Below are positions 1 through 8,006 of a stretch of DNA of 64,000 nt, one piece after another (position 1 is the stretch's first letter; each line of letters opens with the position of its first letter). Both the position numbers and the translations under genes were made by a program. The stretch is from Clavibacter michiganensis (GTDB lineage: Bacteria; Actinomycetota; Actinomycetes; Actinomycetales; Microbacteriaceae), in assembly GCF_002151125.1 (NCBI RefSeq), contig NZ_MDJZ01000016.1, positions 372,001 through 436,000 on the forward strand, in the 5' to 3' direction. The notes beneath the pieces were generated by a model. The model did not search any database. It had not been told where the DNA came from and saw only the letters and a program-made list of their open reading frames with translations.

Positions 1-1
1 G

Positions 2-349
2 CTCAGCGCCGCGGGCGAGATCCAGGGCCTCGCTCCGAGGGCCGCGGACGAGGGAGCGACCCCGACGGAGCTGCCCTCCTCGGTGGCGGGCCTCGCCCAT
101 GGCGTCGCGGTGCGCGTGACGTTCGACGAGCCCGCCTACGGCCCGTTCCACGTCACGGGTCCGCTCACCGCGGGCGACGACGCGTTCCTGCTGGTCGGCA
201 ACTGGATCGTCGTCGACGGCGACCGGTTCGCCCCGCGGGTCGTCGGCGTCGAGGTCGCCGACGATCTCGAGGTCCATCCCGCCAACGTCCCTCCGAAGCG
301 GCCGTCGGCCGAGGACCCGGGCGCGCCGGTGCCCGGGCTCGCCGCCTAG
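2..349 (+). CDS. hypothetical protein, 5' end outside window
   Basis: The reading frame is open from the left edge to a TAG at 347-349, so this is the C-terminal part (about 115 residues) of a longer protein. A GTG at position 83 could start a short 88-residue product, but the frame stays open upstream with coding-like composition, so truncation by the window edge is more likely. The visible part is a soluble, acidic, beta-rich looking segment (for example LLVGNWIVVDGDRF) with a Pro-rich tail. I do not recognise the family, and there is no signal peptide or membrane segment in what can be seen. It is followed by the lacI-type gene on the same strand after a 64-bp gap. Confidence 0.5.
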   Translation, partial: LSAAGEIQGLAPRAADEGATPTELPSSVAGLAHGVAVRVTFDEPAYGPFHVTGPLTAGDDAFLLVGNWIVVDGDRFAPRVVGVEVADDLEVHPANVPPKRPSAEDPGAPVPGLAA

Positions 350-400
350 CTCCGCGAGGGCCGCGAGGGCCGGGGCGTCGTCGCCGGGCTCGACCCGGCC

Positions 401-406
401 TAGCAT
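401..406 (+). promoter_or_regulatory. -10 box of leaderless lacI-type gene
   Basis: TAGCAT ends 7 nt before the ATG at 414. This fits the TANNNT -10 of actinobacterial promoters, with transcription starting at or next to the start codon. No Shine-Dalgarno sequence is present and no clear -35 is seen. Confidence 0.45.
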
Positions 407-413
407 CACCCCC

Positions 414-1490
414 ATGAGCGACACGTTTCCCGACGCGCCACGGCCGCCGGATCCCGACCACGGCTCGGGCACCACGCTCGGCCTCATCGCGCGCGAGGCG
501 AACGTGTCGATCGGCACGGTCAGCAAGGTCCTCAACGGCCGCAAGGGCATCTCGCCCGCCACCCGCGCGCGCGTCGAGGAGCTGATGGAGCTCCACGGCT
601 ACAGCCGTCGCGGGGCCGAGCGGCCGCACGGCGCGCTGCTGGAGATCGTGCTCGAGGTCGTCGACACGGGCTTCTCCGTCGACCTGCTGCGCGGGGTGTC
701 GGCCGTCGCGCGCGAGCACGCGCTGAGCGTCATCGTCACGGAGCACGGGCGCGACACCGCGCTCGACGGCGACTGGATGGCGGGCGTCATGCAGCGCCGG
801 CCCATGGGCCTCGTCCTCGTCTTCTCCGACCTCGCGCCCGCGCAGAAGCGGCAGCTGCGCAGCCGCGGCATCCCGTTCGTGGTGGTGGATCCCGCGGGGT
901 CGCCCGCCGCGGACGTGCCCGCCGTCGGATCCACCAACTGGGAGGGCGGCCACGCCGCGGGGGAGCACCTGCTGGGGCTCGGGCACACCCGCATCGGCGC
1001 GATCAGCGGCCCGCCGCACCGCCTCTACTCGCGCGCCCGCATGTCCGGGTTCCGCAGCGCGCTCGAGGCGGCGGGACCCGCGGTCTCGCTCGTCGAGGTC
1101 GAGGGCGACTTCGGCCGCACCGCCGGGTACCGCGCGGGCGGCGAGCTGCTCGACGCCGCCGAGCGCCCGACCGCGATCTTCGCCGGCAACGACGAGCAGG
1201 CGCTCGGGCTGTACGAGGCGGCGCGCGAGCGGGGGATCCGCATCCCCGACGACCTGTCCGTGCTCGGCTACGACGACCTCCCCTTCGCCCGCATCGTCTC
1301 GCCCGCGCTGAGCACGGTGCGCCAGCCGGTGCGCGAGATGGCGGAGGCGGCGGCGCGCATGGTGCTCAGGATCCGCGAGGGGCGCAGCGACGAGCCCACG
1401 CGCCTCGACCTCGCGACGGCGCTCGTGGTGCGCGCCAGCACCGCGCCGCCCGCCGACGCGGCGACGGGCACCGTGTCGTCGGCCGAGTGA
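414..1490 (+). CDS. LacI/GalR-family transcriptional regulator
   Basis: A 358-residue protein with an N-terminal LacI-type helix-turn-helix at about residues 22-68 (LGLIAREANVSIGTVSKVLN) and a C-terminal periplasmic-binding-protein-like sensor domain ending with the usual FAGNDEQALG and LSVLGYDDLPFA motifs. It should be a cytoplasmic dimer that represses nearby sugar genes and releases DNA on ligand binding. A palindromic GAAACGTTTC site sits right at its stop codon, upstream of the ThuA-like gene, which makes the ThuA/oxidoreductase pair the obvious target. The ATG at 414 has no Shine-Dalgarno but lies 7 nt after a TAGCAT box, so the mRNA is probably leaderless. The effector cannot be read from the sequence. 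Confidence 0.93.
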   Translation: MSDTFPDAPRPPDPDHGSGTTLGLIAREANVSIGTVSKVLNGRKGISPATRARVEELMELHGYSRRGAERPHGALLEIVLEVVDTGFSVDLLRGVSAVAREHALSVIVTEHGRDTALDGDWMAGVMQRRPMGLVLVFSDLAPAQKRQLRSRGIPFVVVDPAGSPAADVPAVGSTNWEGGHAAGEHLLGLGHTRIGAISGPPHRLYSRARMSGFRSALEAAGPAVSLVEVEGDFGRTAGYRAGGELLDAAERPTAIFAGNDEQALGLYEAARERGIRIPDDLSVLGYDDLPFARIVSPALSTVRQPVREMAEAAARMVLRIREGRSDEPTRLDLATALVVRASTAPPADAATGTVSSAE

Positions 1491-1498
1491 AACGTTTC
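1489..1498. promoter_or_regulatory. LacI-type operator
   Basis: GAAACGTTTC is a perfect 10-bp palindrome with the central CG typical of LacI/GalR operators (AACGTT core). It overlaps the stop codon of the LacI-type gene and lies upstream of a promoter for the ThuA-like gene (-35 TTGCCC at 1517-1522, 18-bp spacer, -10 TAGCGT at 1541-1546). The site is seen directly; binding by the adjacent repressor is inferred. Confidence 0.7.
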
Positions 1499-1516
1499 GG
1501 ATCGCGCGCACCCTGC

Positions 1517-1546
1517 TTGCCCCGGCCGACCGGCGGTGCGTAGCGT
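1517..1546 (+). promoter_or_regulatory. promoter of the thuA-like operon
   Basis: TTGCCC (1517-1522) and TAGCGT (1541-1546) are separated by 18 bp. A start near 1553 would give a leader of about 44 nt before the GAAGGAG Shine-Dalgarno of the 22-codon upstream ORF. The LacI-type operator lies just upstream of the -35. Confidence 0.5.
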
Positions 1547-1596
1547 TCGACGCGTGCCCGGCGGTCGTCCGGGCGCTCCCGACGAAGGAGTCGCAC

Positions 1597-1665
1597 GTGA
1601 CGCAGATCCCCCGCACGCCCGCCCGCCCGCACCGCGGTCGCCCGACCGGGACGGCGCTCGCGTGA
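1597..1665 (+). CDS. 22-residue upstream ORF coupled to thuA-like gene
   Basis: A GTG at 1597 sits 6 nt after a strong GAAGGAG ribosome-binding site and opens a 22-codon ORF rich in Pro and Arg. Its TGA (1663-1665) overlaps the GTG of the ThuA-like gene (1662) as GTGA. The ThuA-like start has no Shine-Dalgarno of its own, so translation may arrive by coupling from this ORF. The peptide resembles nothing I know. The alternative is a leaderless GTG at 1554, in the ThuA frame and 7 nt after TAGCGT, which would add a 36-residue Pro/Arg-rich N-terminal extension. Confidence 0.4.
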   Translation: MTQIPRTPARPHRGRPTGTALA

Positions 1666-2360
1666 CCGCCGCCCGCCAGGCCCTCGTAGTCCGCGGCGGC
1701 TGGGACGGCCACATGCCCGTCGAGACCACGGGCCTGTTCATCCCGTTCCTCGAGGAGAACGGCTTCGAGGTCCGGGTCGAGGACGGTTCGGCCGTCTACG
1801 CCGACGCCGACGTCATGGCCGCGACCGACCTCATCGTGCAGGCCAACACCATGACGACCATCGAGCCGGAGGAGATGGCAGGCCTCCGCGCGGCCGTCAT
1901 CGCCGGCACCGGCATGGCCGGCTGGCACGGCGGCATCGCCGACTCGTACCGGAACACGGCCGACTACCTGCACATGATCGGCGGCCAGTTCGCCCACCAC
2001 GCCGGCAAGGACCCCGCCGAGCGCACCGGCGAGCAGTCCGACAACTACATCCCGTACACGGTCGAGATGACCGAGCTCGGGCGCACGCACGAGATCACGC
2101 AGGGGATCGCCGACTTCGACCTCGTGACCGAGCAGTACTGGGTCCTCAGCGACGAGTACAACGACGTCCTCGCGACCACGACGCAGACCGTGCGGCCGTG
2201 GGATCCGTGGCACCGCCCGGTCACCGCGCCCGCCATCTGGACCCGCCAGTGGGGCGAGGGCCGCATCTTCGTCTCCGCCCCCGGCCACCGCATCGAGGTC
2301 GTCGAGGACCCGAACGTCCGCACCATCATCGAGAGGGGCCTCCTGTGGGCAGCACGCTGA
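1662..2360 (+). CDS. ThuA-like (class I glutamine amidotransferase-fold) protein
   Basis: The 232-residue product begins with a beta strand and turn typical of ThuA proteins (ALVVRGGWDGHMP). It continues with the flavodoxin/GATase-like core, including AGTGMAGWHGGIADSY at about residues 84-99 and WGEGRIFVSAPGHR near the end. ThuA-type proteins occur in trehalose and other sugar catabolic loci, often beside Gfo/Idh/MocA oxidoreductases as here, but their chemistry is poorly defined. I chose GTG 1662 because family similarity begins immediately after it. It overlaps the preceding 22-codon ORF by 4 nt and the next gene by 16 nt, so all three should share one transcript under LacI control. Confidence 0.85.
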   Translation: MTAARQALVVRGGWDGHMPVETTGLFIPFLEENGFEVRVEDGSAVYADADVMAATDLIVQANTMTTIEPEEMAGLRAAVIAGTGMAGWHGGIADSYRNTADYLHMIGGQFAHHAGKDPAERTGEQSDNYIPYTVEMTELGRTHEITQGIADFDLVTEQYWVLSDEYNDVLATTTQTVRPWDPWHRPVTAPAIWTRQWGEGRIFVSAPGHRIEVVEDPNVRTIIERGLLWAAR

Positions 2361-3454
2361 AGCACGACGACGACGCGATGACCCTCGGGATCATCGGCGT
2401 CGGGAAGATCAGCGAGCAGTACTTCGCCGCGTTCGAGACGCTGCCGGGCGTGCGGCTCGTGGCCGTCGCCGACCTCGACCTCGACCGCGCGCGCACGGTC
2501 GCCGAGGCCCAGGGCGTGGACGCGCTCAGCGTCGACGACCTGATCGCCGACCCGCGCATCGACGCGGTGCTCAACCTCACCATCCCCGCCGCGCACGCCG
2601 AGGTGGACCTCCGGGTGCTCGAGGCGGGCAAGCACGTCTACGGCGAGAAGCCGCTCGCGCTCAGCCCCGAGGAGGCCGAGCCGATCCTGCGGCTGGCGGA
2701 GGAGAAGGGTCTCCGCGTCGGATCCGCGCCCGACACCGTGCTCGGCACCGGGATCCAGACCGCGCGCGCCGTGCTCGACGCCGGCACGATCGGCCGACCG
2801 GTCGCCGCGAACGCCTTCTGGGGCGCGCCCGGCCACGAGCTCTGGCACCCGGCTCCCGCCTTCTACTACCAGCCGGGGGCCGGACCCCTCTTCGACATGG
2901 GTCCGTACTACCTGACGGCGCTCGTGACGCTGCTCGGCCCGATCACGCGCGTGCAGGGCGCCTCGCTGCGGTCCGACCGCGTGCGCTCCGCCGCCTCCGA
3001 CCCGGAGGCCCGCGAGATCCCCGTCACCGTCGACACGCACGTGAGCGCCGTGCTCACGCACGCGTCGGGCGCGGTGTCCACCGTGACCATGAGCTTCGAC
3101 ATCTGGGCCACGCGGATCCCGAACATCGAGGTCTACGGCACGGCCGGCACGCTCTCCGTGCCGGACCCCAACCACTTCTCCGGGCAGGTGCAGGTCGCCA
3201 CGTCCGAGAACCGGGAGTGGACCGACGTCGAGCCGAGCGCCGGCTTCGTCGACGCGGGCCGCGGCTGCGGGCTGGCGGAGATGGCCGACGCCATCCGTCG
3301 CGGCGTGCCGCACCGGGCGTCCGGCGAGCTCGCGTTCCACGTGCTCGAGGTCATGGACGCGATCCTCGACCCCGACGCGACGGGTGAGATCCGGAGCACC
3401 GTGGAGCGCCCGGAGGCCGTCACGCTGGGGCAGCCGGGACGCTCCGGGGACTGA
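2345..3454 (+). CDS. Gfo/Idh/MocA-family NAD(P)-dependent oxidoreductase
   Basis: A 369-residue dehydrogenase with an N-terminal Rossmann fold (GIIGVGKISEQYFAAF) and the family motif EKPLAL around residues 103-108. The C-terminal alpha/beta domain contains GPLFDMGPYYLTAL, which holds the catalytic-region residues. It probably oxidises or reduces a sugar or inositol-like substrate in the cytoplasm. GTG 2345 is preferred over ATG 2378 because GAGAGGGG lies about 5 nt before it, while the ATG has no ribosome-binding site. The 16-nt overlap with the ThuA-like gene supports joint expression. The substrate cannot be deduced; the ThuA partner and LacI regulator point to a disaccharide or its oxidised form. 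Confidence 0.9.
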   Translation: MGSTLKHDDDAMTLGIIGVGKISEQYFAAFETLPGVRLVAVADLDLDRARTVAEAQGVDALSVDDLIADPRIDAVLNLTIPAAHAEVDLRVLEAGKHVYGEKPLALSPEEAEPILRLAEEKGLRVGSAPDTVLGTGIQTARAVLDAGTIGRPVAANAFWGAPGHELWHPAPAFYYQPGAGPLFDMGPYYLTALVTLLGPITRVQGASLRSDRVRSAASDPEAREIPVTVDTHVSAVLTHASGAVSTVTMSFDIWATRIPNIEVYGTAGTLSVPDPNHFSGQVQVATSENREWTDVEPSAGFVDAGRGCGLAEMADAIRRGVPHRASGELAFHVLEVMDAILDPDATGEIRSTVERPEAVTLGQPGRSGD

Positions 3455-3534
3455 TCCCGAGGTCGTCCGCGATCAGGTAGTGGGCAGCCTTCCACAACCC
3501 CGGTCGACCGCCGTTCCCGAGGCCCCCGGCGGAC

Positions 3535-3540
3535 TAGCCT
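3535..3540 (+). promoter_or_regulatory. -10 box of leaderless hypothetical gene
   Basis: TAGCCT ends exactly 6 nt before the GTG at 3547 and there is no Shine-Dalgarno, so this gene is likely transcribed as a leaderless mRNA. Confidence 0.45.
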
Positions 3541-3546
3541 GACGCC

Positions 3547-3891
3547 GTGACCCGCCACTTCTCGCAGTTCCTCTTCGCGCCGTACGGCGACGGAGAGGGA
3601 CTGCGCGCGGTCGAGGAGGGCGAGGGAGACGAACGGTTCCTCGGCGTCGATGAGCCCGGGGAGCCGCAGGCGGACGCCACCGATCCCGCCTCCTGGCCCG
3701 CGCTCACGGCCGTCGAGTGGCCGCTCACGCACCGGCCGTTCGACGACGACGACGAGCCGGAGATCGCGGACGGCCACTTCGCGCCCGCGGACGAGGATCC
3801 GGACGCCGAGGCGCAGGAGGAGGCCGCGGCGCACGCCGCCCGCGCCGCGCTCCTCGCCGAGGTCTACGGCTGGCCCCACCGCGCCATCTGA
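3547..3891 (+). CDS. acidic hypothetical protein (114 aa)
   Basis: The product is strongly acidic, with a DDDDEPE stretch near residue 65 and a Glu/Ala-rich segment near residues 90-105. It lacks cysteines, signal peptide and membrane segments, so it should be a soluble cytoplasmic protein. I do not recognise a domain. The N-terminal TRHFSQFLFAPYGDGEG is less biased and may be the folded part. It stands alone, with the GH13 gene convergent 57 bp downstream, and its GTG start is placed by a TAGCCT box 6 nt upstream. Third-position GC looks like its neighbours, which supports real coding. Confidence 0.7.
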   Translation: MTRHFSQFLFAPYGDGEGLRAVEEGEGDERFLGVDEPGEPQADATDPASWPALTAVEWPLTHRPFDDDDEPEIADGHFAPADEDPDAEAQEEAAAHAARAALLAEVYGWPHRAI

Positions 3892-3948
3892 CGCGGGTGA
3901 GGCCGCGCTCCGGGCGCGCGGGCGCCCGCCGAGCGCCGCAAGCCGTGC

Positions 3949-5304
3949 CTACGCGCCGGCGAGCACCGCCCACGAGTGGCCGGGCACGCGGCCGTCGCCG
4001 CCCACGTCGCCCGCCTCGCGGCCGTCGGTCGACCCGGCGACCTCCACCGGCTCGTCCCCGAGGTTGAGCACGAGCCGCAGGGCCTCCGGCGATCCGGGCG
4101 CGACGCCGCCGGCCGCTCCCGTCCCCGAGGGGCGCAGCGTGATCGTGAGCGCGGTGTTGGTCAGGCCGGACGTCTCCAGGCGCGCGTCGACCAGCCAGGC
4201 GTGCCGGCGCCGGAGGCCCACGAGCTCCTGGTGGAGGCTGCGGATCCGCGCGGCCCCGTCGTCGTCGTGCAGCTCCTCGGGCGAGGCCGGGTACTCGGGG
4301 CGCACGGCGTCGTCGCCGCCCGCGCGGTCCTCCTTCACGCCCGTCAGGCCGCGCTCGTCGCCCGCGTAGATCGAGGGGATGCCGGGGAGGAGGAAGAGGA
4401 GGGCGGTCGCGTGGCCGAGGTGGCGGGGATCCACCGCGGAGGCGATGCGCGTCACGTCGTGGTTGCCCACGAACGTCTGCGGCGTGAACGACGGCAGCAG
4501 CTCGGCATGGCGCGTGAGCGTCCAGTCGAGCTCGAAGAGGTTGAGCTCCGCGATGGAGTTGCGGACCGACTTCCACAGCTCGTAGGCCGTGATCGAGTCG
4601 ATGGTCGACTCGGCCCGGTAGCCGACGTAGTCGCCGTGGATCATCTCGCCGACGAACCACGCGTCGGGGTGGCGCTCGCGGACGCGGGGCAGCACGGTCG
4701 CCCAGAACGACGCGGGGACGGCGTAGGCGGCGTCGAGGCGCCAGCCGGAGACGCCGCGGTCGAGCCAGTGGATCATCACCTCGGCGACGTGCGCGCGCAC
4801 CGCCTCGGAGTCGTGGTCGAGCGTGACGAGGGCGGCGTGGCCCTCGAAGCCGACGGGCTCGCCGGCCTCGTCCCAGCGGAACCAGGACGCCGCCTCGGAT
4901 CCCGGCCCGTCGGCGAGCGCCCGCACGAACATGGGGTGGCTGCGGCCGACGTGGTTGAAGACGCCGTCGAGGAGCACGCGCACGCCGCGCGCGGAGGCGT
5001 CGGCCACCAGGGCGTCGAGGTCGGCGTCGTCGCCGAGCCGCGGATCCACGGTCAGGTGGTCGCGGGTGTCGTAGCCGTGCGTCTCGGAGTCGAAGACCGG
5101 GCCGAGGAGCAGGCCGTTGGCGCCGAGGTCGACGAGGTACGGGAGCCAGGCGCGGAGGCGGTCGAGGCGGTGCTCCGGCGCCGCGTCCGGGCTGGCGGAG
5201 GAGGAGCCGTCGGGCCCGGCGAGGTCCTCGCGGGTCTGCGGCGCGCCCGTGAAGCCGAGCGGGTAGACGTGCCACCAGACGACGTGATCGGTCCAGGATG
5301 CCAA
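3949..5304 (-). CDS. GH13-family alpha-glucosidase/alpha-amylase
   Basis: A 451-residue TIM-barrel glycosidase. The conserved GH13 regions are LLDGVFNHVG (111-120), GWRLDAAY with the nucleophile Asp191, FVGEMI with acid/base Glu220, and FVGNHDVTR with Asp283. No signal peptide is visible, so it should act in the cytoplasm on maltodextrin, glycogen or trehalose-type glucans. The start is a TTG whose GAGGAG Shine-Dalgarno is 6 nt away. The order of domains and the length suit small intracellular amylase-like enzymes rather than secreted amylases. The exact substrate is not readable. It converges on the acidic hypothetical gene. Confidence 0.9.
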   Translation of the reverse strand: MASWTDHVVWWHVYPLGFTGAPQTREDLAGPDGSSSASPDAAPEHRLDRLRAWLPYLVDLGANGLLLGPVFDSETHGYDTRDHLTVDPRLGDDADLDALVADASARGVRVLLDGVFNHVGRSHPMFVRALADGPGSEAASWFRWDEAGEPVGFEGHAALVTLDHDSEAVRAHVAEVMIHWLDRGVSGWRLDAAYAVPASFWATVLPRVRERHPDAWFVGEMIHGDYVGYRAESTIDSITAYELWKSVRNSIAELNLFELDWTLTRHAELLPSFTPQTFVGNHDVTRIASAVDPRHLGHATALLFLLPGIPSIYAGDERGLTGVKEDRAGGDDAVRPEYPASPEELHDDDGAARIRSLHQELVGLRRRHAWLVDARLETSGLTNTALTITLRPSGTGAAGGVAPGSPEALRLVLNLGDEPVEVAGSTDGREAGDVGGDGRVPGHSWAVLAGA

Positions 5305-5494
5305 GGGTCGCTCCTCGCGGTTCGGGTCGATCCAGCCTAATGAGCGGGGGTCGGGGCGGCCGGCAGCCGGGCTCCCTCGGACAGCGGCAGGGTCGCGGCG
5401 GGCGGTCCACGGCGCGGATTCGCGGGGCGGCCCCGCAGCATGTAGTCTGTCTCCCGGCCTGATCGCCGCTCGCGGAGATCATCGCCGCACGACT

Positions 5495-5567
5495 GCGCCC
5501 GTAGCTCAACGGATAGAGCATCTGACTACGGATCAGAAGGTTGGGGGTTCGAATCCCTCCGGGCGCA
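5495..5567 (+). tRNA. tRNA-Arg (anticodon ACG)
   Basis: A complete cloverleaf: acceptor stem GCGCCCG/CGGGCGC, D-arm GCTC...GAGC, and anticodon stem TCTGA/TCAGA around the loop CTACGGA (anticodon ACG at 5528-5530). The T-arm has TTCGAAT, and the discriminator A is at 5567. CCA is not encoded (ACA follows). A34 implies inosine modification by the TadA deaminase encoded at 20.1 kb, which allows decoding of CGU/CGC/CGA. Confidence 0.97.
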
Positions 5568-5609
5568 CAGCATCCTCCGGATGCGCACCTCTGGTTGAGA
5601 CAGAGTGAG

Positions 5610-5632
5610 ACGGCCCGCCACTGGCGGGCCGT
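5610..5632 (+). terminator. terminator after tRNA-Arg
   Basis: A perfect 10-bp stem, ACGGCCCGCC / GGCGGGCCGT, closes a 3-nt loop 43 nt after the tRNA and is followed by TCTCGTCTCC. It also lies just beyond the stop codon of the convergent LuxR-type HTH gene, so it may serve both strands. Confidence 0.75.
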
Positions 5633-5657
5633 TCTCGTCTCCCGCGTGGCGTCCCCG

Positions 5658-5933
5658 TCAGCGCGTCGTCGCGAGCGGCTCCACCACGCCGTTCTCGTAC
5701 GCCCAGATCGTCGCGTGCAGGCGGTCGCGCACGCCGAGCTTGTCGAGCGTGCGGCTCACGTGCGTCTTCACGGTCGTGGGCGCGAGGAACAGGCGGCCGG
5801 CGATCTCCGCGTTCGAGAGGCCGCGCGCCACGAGCACGAGGATCTCCCGCTCGCGCGCCGTCAGCCGCCCGAGCTCCGCGGCGACGCCGCCGGTGCCGCG
5901 GGTCGGGCGACCGTGGTCGAGGAGCGCGCTCAC
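5658..5933 (-). CDS. stand-alone LuxR/NarL-type HTH protein (91 aa)
   Basis: This is almost only a GerE/LuxR DNA-binding domain: [20 protein letters not shown], then the recognition helix region [20 protein letters not shown], and a short tail. There is no receiver domain. Upstream in the same frame lies another gene's sequence, so the receiver is absent rather than missed. The GTG start overlaps the stop of the membrane-protein gene as GTGA, so translation should be coupled. Two readings are possible: a genuine small DNA-binding protein in a padR/HAAS operon, or a relic of a response regulator whose receiver was replaced. The HTH helices look intact, which favours function. Confidence 0.75.
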   Translation of the reverse strand: MSALLDHGRPTRGTGGVAAELGRLTAREREILVLVARGLSNAEIAGRLFLAPTTVKTHVSRTLDKLGVRDRLHATIWAYENGVVEPLATTR

Positions 5934-7012
5934 GGGGCCGGCTCCTCGGCGGGAGCGGGCGAGGGCGCGGACGTCTCGGCCGGCGGCGACGCATCCGGTG
6001 CGACGGGCGGCGACGGCGTCGGGGTCGTCCCGGGATCCGGGTCGAGCGGCAGGGCCTTCGCGAACGGCGGGCGCACCACCGTCTGGCTGCCGTCGATCGT
6101 CCCGGTCACGAGGGCGGCGTCCGCGCCGCCGAGGGGGAAGACGTTCCATGCTCCGTCGGCGGGGGTGACCGGCTCGCCCGTCGCGGGATCGATGGCCGCG
6201 CCTTCCGTCGCGTAGGAGCCGATGGTCGTCAGCGGCTCGCCGTCCTGGTCGAACAGCTGCACGCGATCGAGGAGGTCCCCCTCCGCGTCGTACGCGAAGA
6301 GGTTGGTGACCTGCTTGCCGTCGAGGAGGAGACCCGGCTGCTCGTAGCTCGTCCCGTACGAGGACTCGTCGACGTACCCGGCCTCGGTCCCGTTCGTGAT
6401 GGCGAGGGGGATGAGCACCAGGAGCGCGAGGGCGGTGGCGGCGCTGACCACCGCTCGGGTCGTCCGCATGATCGGGTTCGGGGCCCACCGGCCGCGGCCC
6501 CACTGGATGCTGACGGCGGTGATGCCGATGAGCAGCAGCCACCCGATCGGACCGCCCGGGATCAGCTCGAAGCCGCCGGCGCTCCCGAACAGCACGGTGA
6601 GCGCGAGCACCGCGCACTGGTACCCCGCCCACGCCCGCAGCAGCCACCACACGGGGCGGAAGGTGAGGAGGAGATCCAGGATCGCGGAGAGCTCGCGGTT
6701 CGCGCGCACGGTGCTCAGCGTCTGGCGCCCGGTCTCCTCGATGCGCTGCCGCAGCAGGGCGACCGGCGAGGCGGTCGACGTCTCCGTGACGCGCTCCGGC
6801 AGCCCCGCCGAGCTGCGCAGCTCGTCCGCGTAGCGCGCGGGGTCGCCGAGCTCGAGGGCGCCGTTGTGATCCGCGGCCTCCTCCTGCAGGTCGGCCTCGA
6901 GCCCGCCCGTGAGGTCGTCGACGTCCTCCGGGTCGAGGTCGGCGAGCCGGGCGCGGACGGCGGCCGCGAAGGCCTGGATGCGGGTGTCGAGGGTGGGGTC
7001 TGCGGTGTTCAC
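5930..7012 (-). CDS. HAAS-type signalling-domain membrane protein
   Basis: A 360-residue protein. The N-terminal ~75 residues resemble the HAAS/permease-prefix signalling domain usually coupled to PadR regulators ([20 protein letters not shown] and [16 protein letters not shown]). The middle carries several hydrophobic segments, including [22 protein letters not shown], a pair around [18 protein letters not shown], and [18 protein letters not shown]. An extracytoplasmic domain of about 120 residues follows and ends in a Pro/Ala/Ser tail. It probably senses or tunes an envelope process and interacts with the PadR protein encoded just upstream. Both junctions are GTGA overlaps. The ligand is unknown. 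Confidence 0.8.
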   Translation of the reverse strand: MNTADPTLDTRIQAFAAAVRARLADLDPEDVDDLTGGLEADLQEEAADHNGALELGDPARYADELRSSAGLPERVTETSTASPVALLRQRIEETGRQTLSTVRANRELSAILDLLLTFRPVWWLLRAWAGYQCAVLALTVLFGSAGGFELIPGGPIGWLLLIGITAVSIQWGRGRWAPNPIMRTTRAVVSAATALALLVLIPLAITNGTEAGYVDESSYGTSYEQPGLLLDGKQVTNLFAYDAEGDLLDRVQLFDQDGEPLTTIGSYATEGAAIDPATGEPVTPADGAWNVFPLGGADAALVTGTIDGSQTVVRPPFAKALPLDPDPGTTPTPSPPVAPDASPPAETSAPSPAPAEEPAP

Positions 7013-7425
7013 GGCTTTTCTCCGATCGTGCGGACGTTCACGGATGCGGGCACGGGGCCCTCGCCGGTGCCGCCGGCCTTCCGGGTGCGGGGGGTCGGCG
7101 CGGGAGACGGCTCGCCGAGGAGCCCGCTCATGGCCGTGGCGAAGGCGGCCCAGGTGGCGCGCTGCCCGGCGAGCAGCTCGCGGCCCTCGGGGTTGATGGC
7201 GTAGTACTTCCGGTGCGGTCCGCCCTCGGACGGCACCACGTAGCTCGAGAGCGCGCCGGCCGCGTAGAGGCGGCGGAGCGTGCCGTAGACGGAGGCGTCG
7301 CCCACGTCGCCGAGGCCGGCGTCGCGGAGGCGCCGGACGATGTCGTAGCCGTACCCGTCGTCGTGCTGCACCACGGCGAGCACCGCGGTGTCGAGCGCGC
7401 CCTTGAGCAGCTGCGTGGTGTCCAT
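7009..7425 (-). CDS. PadR-family transcriptional regulator
   Basis: A 138-residue winged-helix protein with the PadR hallmarks: [14 protein letters not shown] at the N-terminus, the YGYDIVRRL motif, the recognition region [20 protein letters not shown], and the wing motif [14 protein letters not shown]. It should bind its own operon promoter as a dimer. It is the first gene of a three-gene unit (padR, HAAS-type membrane protein, LuxR-type HTH), with 4-nt overlaps at each junction. The C-terminal 45 residues are low-complexity and may be disordered. Confidence 0.92.
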   Translation of the reverse strand: MDTTQLLKGALDTAVLAVVQHDDGYGYDIVRRLRDAGLGDVGDASVYGTLRRLYAAGALSSYVVPSEGGPHRKYYAINPEGRELLAGQRATWAAFATAMSGLLGEPSPAPTPRTRKAGGTGEGPVPASVNVRTIGEKP

Positions 7426-7579
7426 CAGTCGGCCTCTCTCATGCGTCGCACAGTATCACGCACTGCGCGGTAGCTCGGAGTGCCGGGCAGGGCGGCGTGT
7501 CCGGCGTCGGCGGCCCACGTGCTCGCGTGCGCCGCCCCCCGCCCTCGTGCGCGCGATGGGCCCGGTGCTACCGTCGGGC

Positions 7580-7900
7580 ATGCCCATCGTCCTGGAGGCC
7601 CTCGGCCGCGTCCTCGCTCTGGTGGGCGACGTCGTGCTGGGCGGCGCGGGCGTCACTCCCGCGATCCTCCTCGCGGCCCTCCTCGGCGCCGCCTCCGTGG
7701 CCGCCGCGGTCGCGCTGGTGCGGATCGCCGTCGCGCGCGGCCTGGTCGGATCCGCCGCGCCGCCGCTCGGCCCGGACGAGGACGTCGACCTGCCGGTGCT
7801 CGTCTCCTCGAGCGATCCGGACGCGGACGGGCACGAGCGCTCCCGGGCGCCGGGTCGCCGGCTGCAGGTCGTCGTGCCTGCGCCGCTCCCGGCCGCCTGA
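7580..7900 (+). CDS. small membrane protein upstream of yidC-like gene
   Basis: A 106-residue protein with one or two N-terminal hydrophobic stretches (VLALVGDVVLGGAGV and ILLAALLGAASVAAAVALV) and a charged cytoplasmic tail. It has no enzyme motif I can recognise. A small hypothetical of this kind often precedes the second YidC/Oxa1-like gene in related actinobacteria (from memory, a DUF6412-like family), and that position is kept here, 106 bp upstream. ATG 7580 is 5 nt after TACCGT (7569-7574), compatible with a leaderless start. Confidence 0.6.
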   Translation: MPIVLEALGRVLALVGDVVLGGAGVTPAILLAALLGAASVAAAVALVRIAVARGLVGSAAPPLGPDEDVDLPVLVSSSDPDADGHERSRAPGRRLQVVVPAPLPAA

Positions 7901-8006
7901 CCGCGGCCTGCAGGGGTCATCCGCCGCCACCGCGCGGCGTGGACCCGGCGTGCGCCCGCATGCGACGACCAGACGGACCCCCTCCGCTCTCGTCGCAAGG
8001 AACCCC

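Noticed and set aside
1536-1661. N-terminal extension of the ThuA-like protein
   Set aside because: Pro/Arg-rich and unlike the family; retained only as the alternative leaderless model.
165-3340. Long minus-strand frames opposite the lacI/thuA/Gfo locus
   Set aside because: They mirror the real codons on the plus strand, have low-complexity composition and no recognisable motif.
5495-5567. tRNA-Arg as a possible integration (att) site
   Set aside because: No integrase, no repeated tRNA 3' end and no change in gene content follow it.
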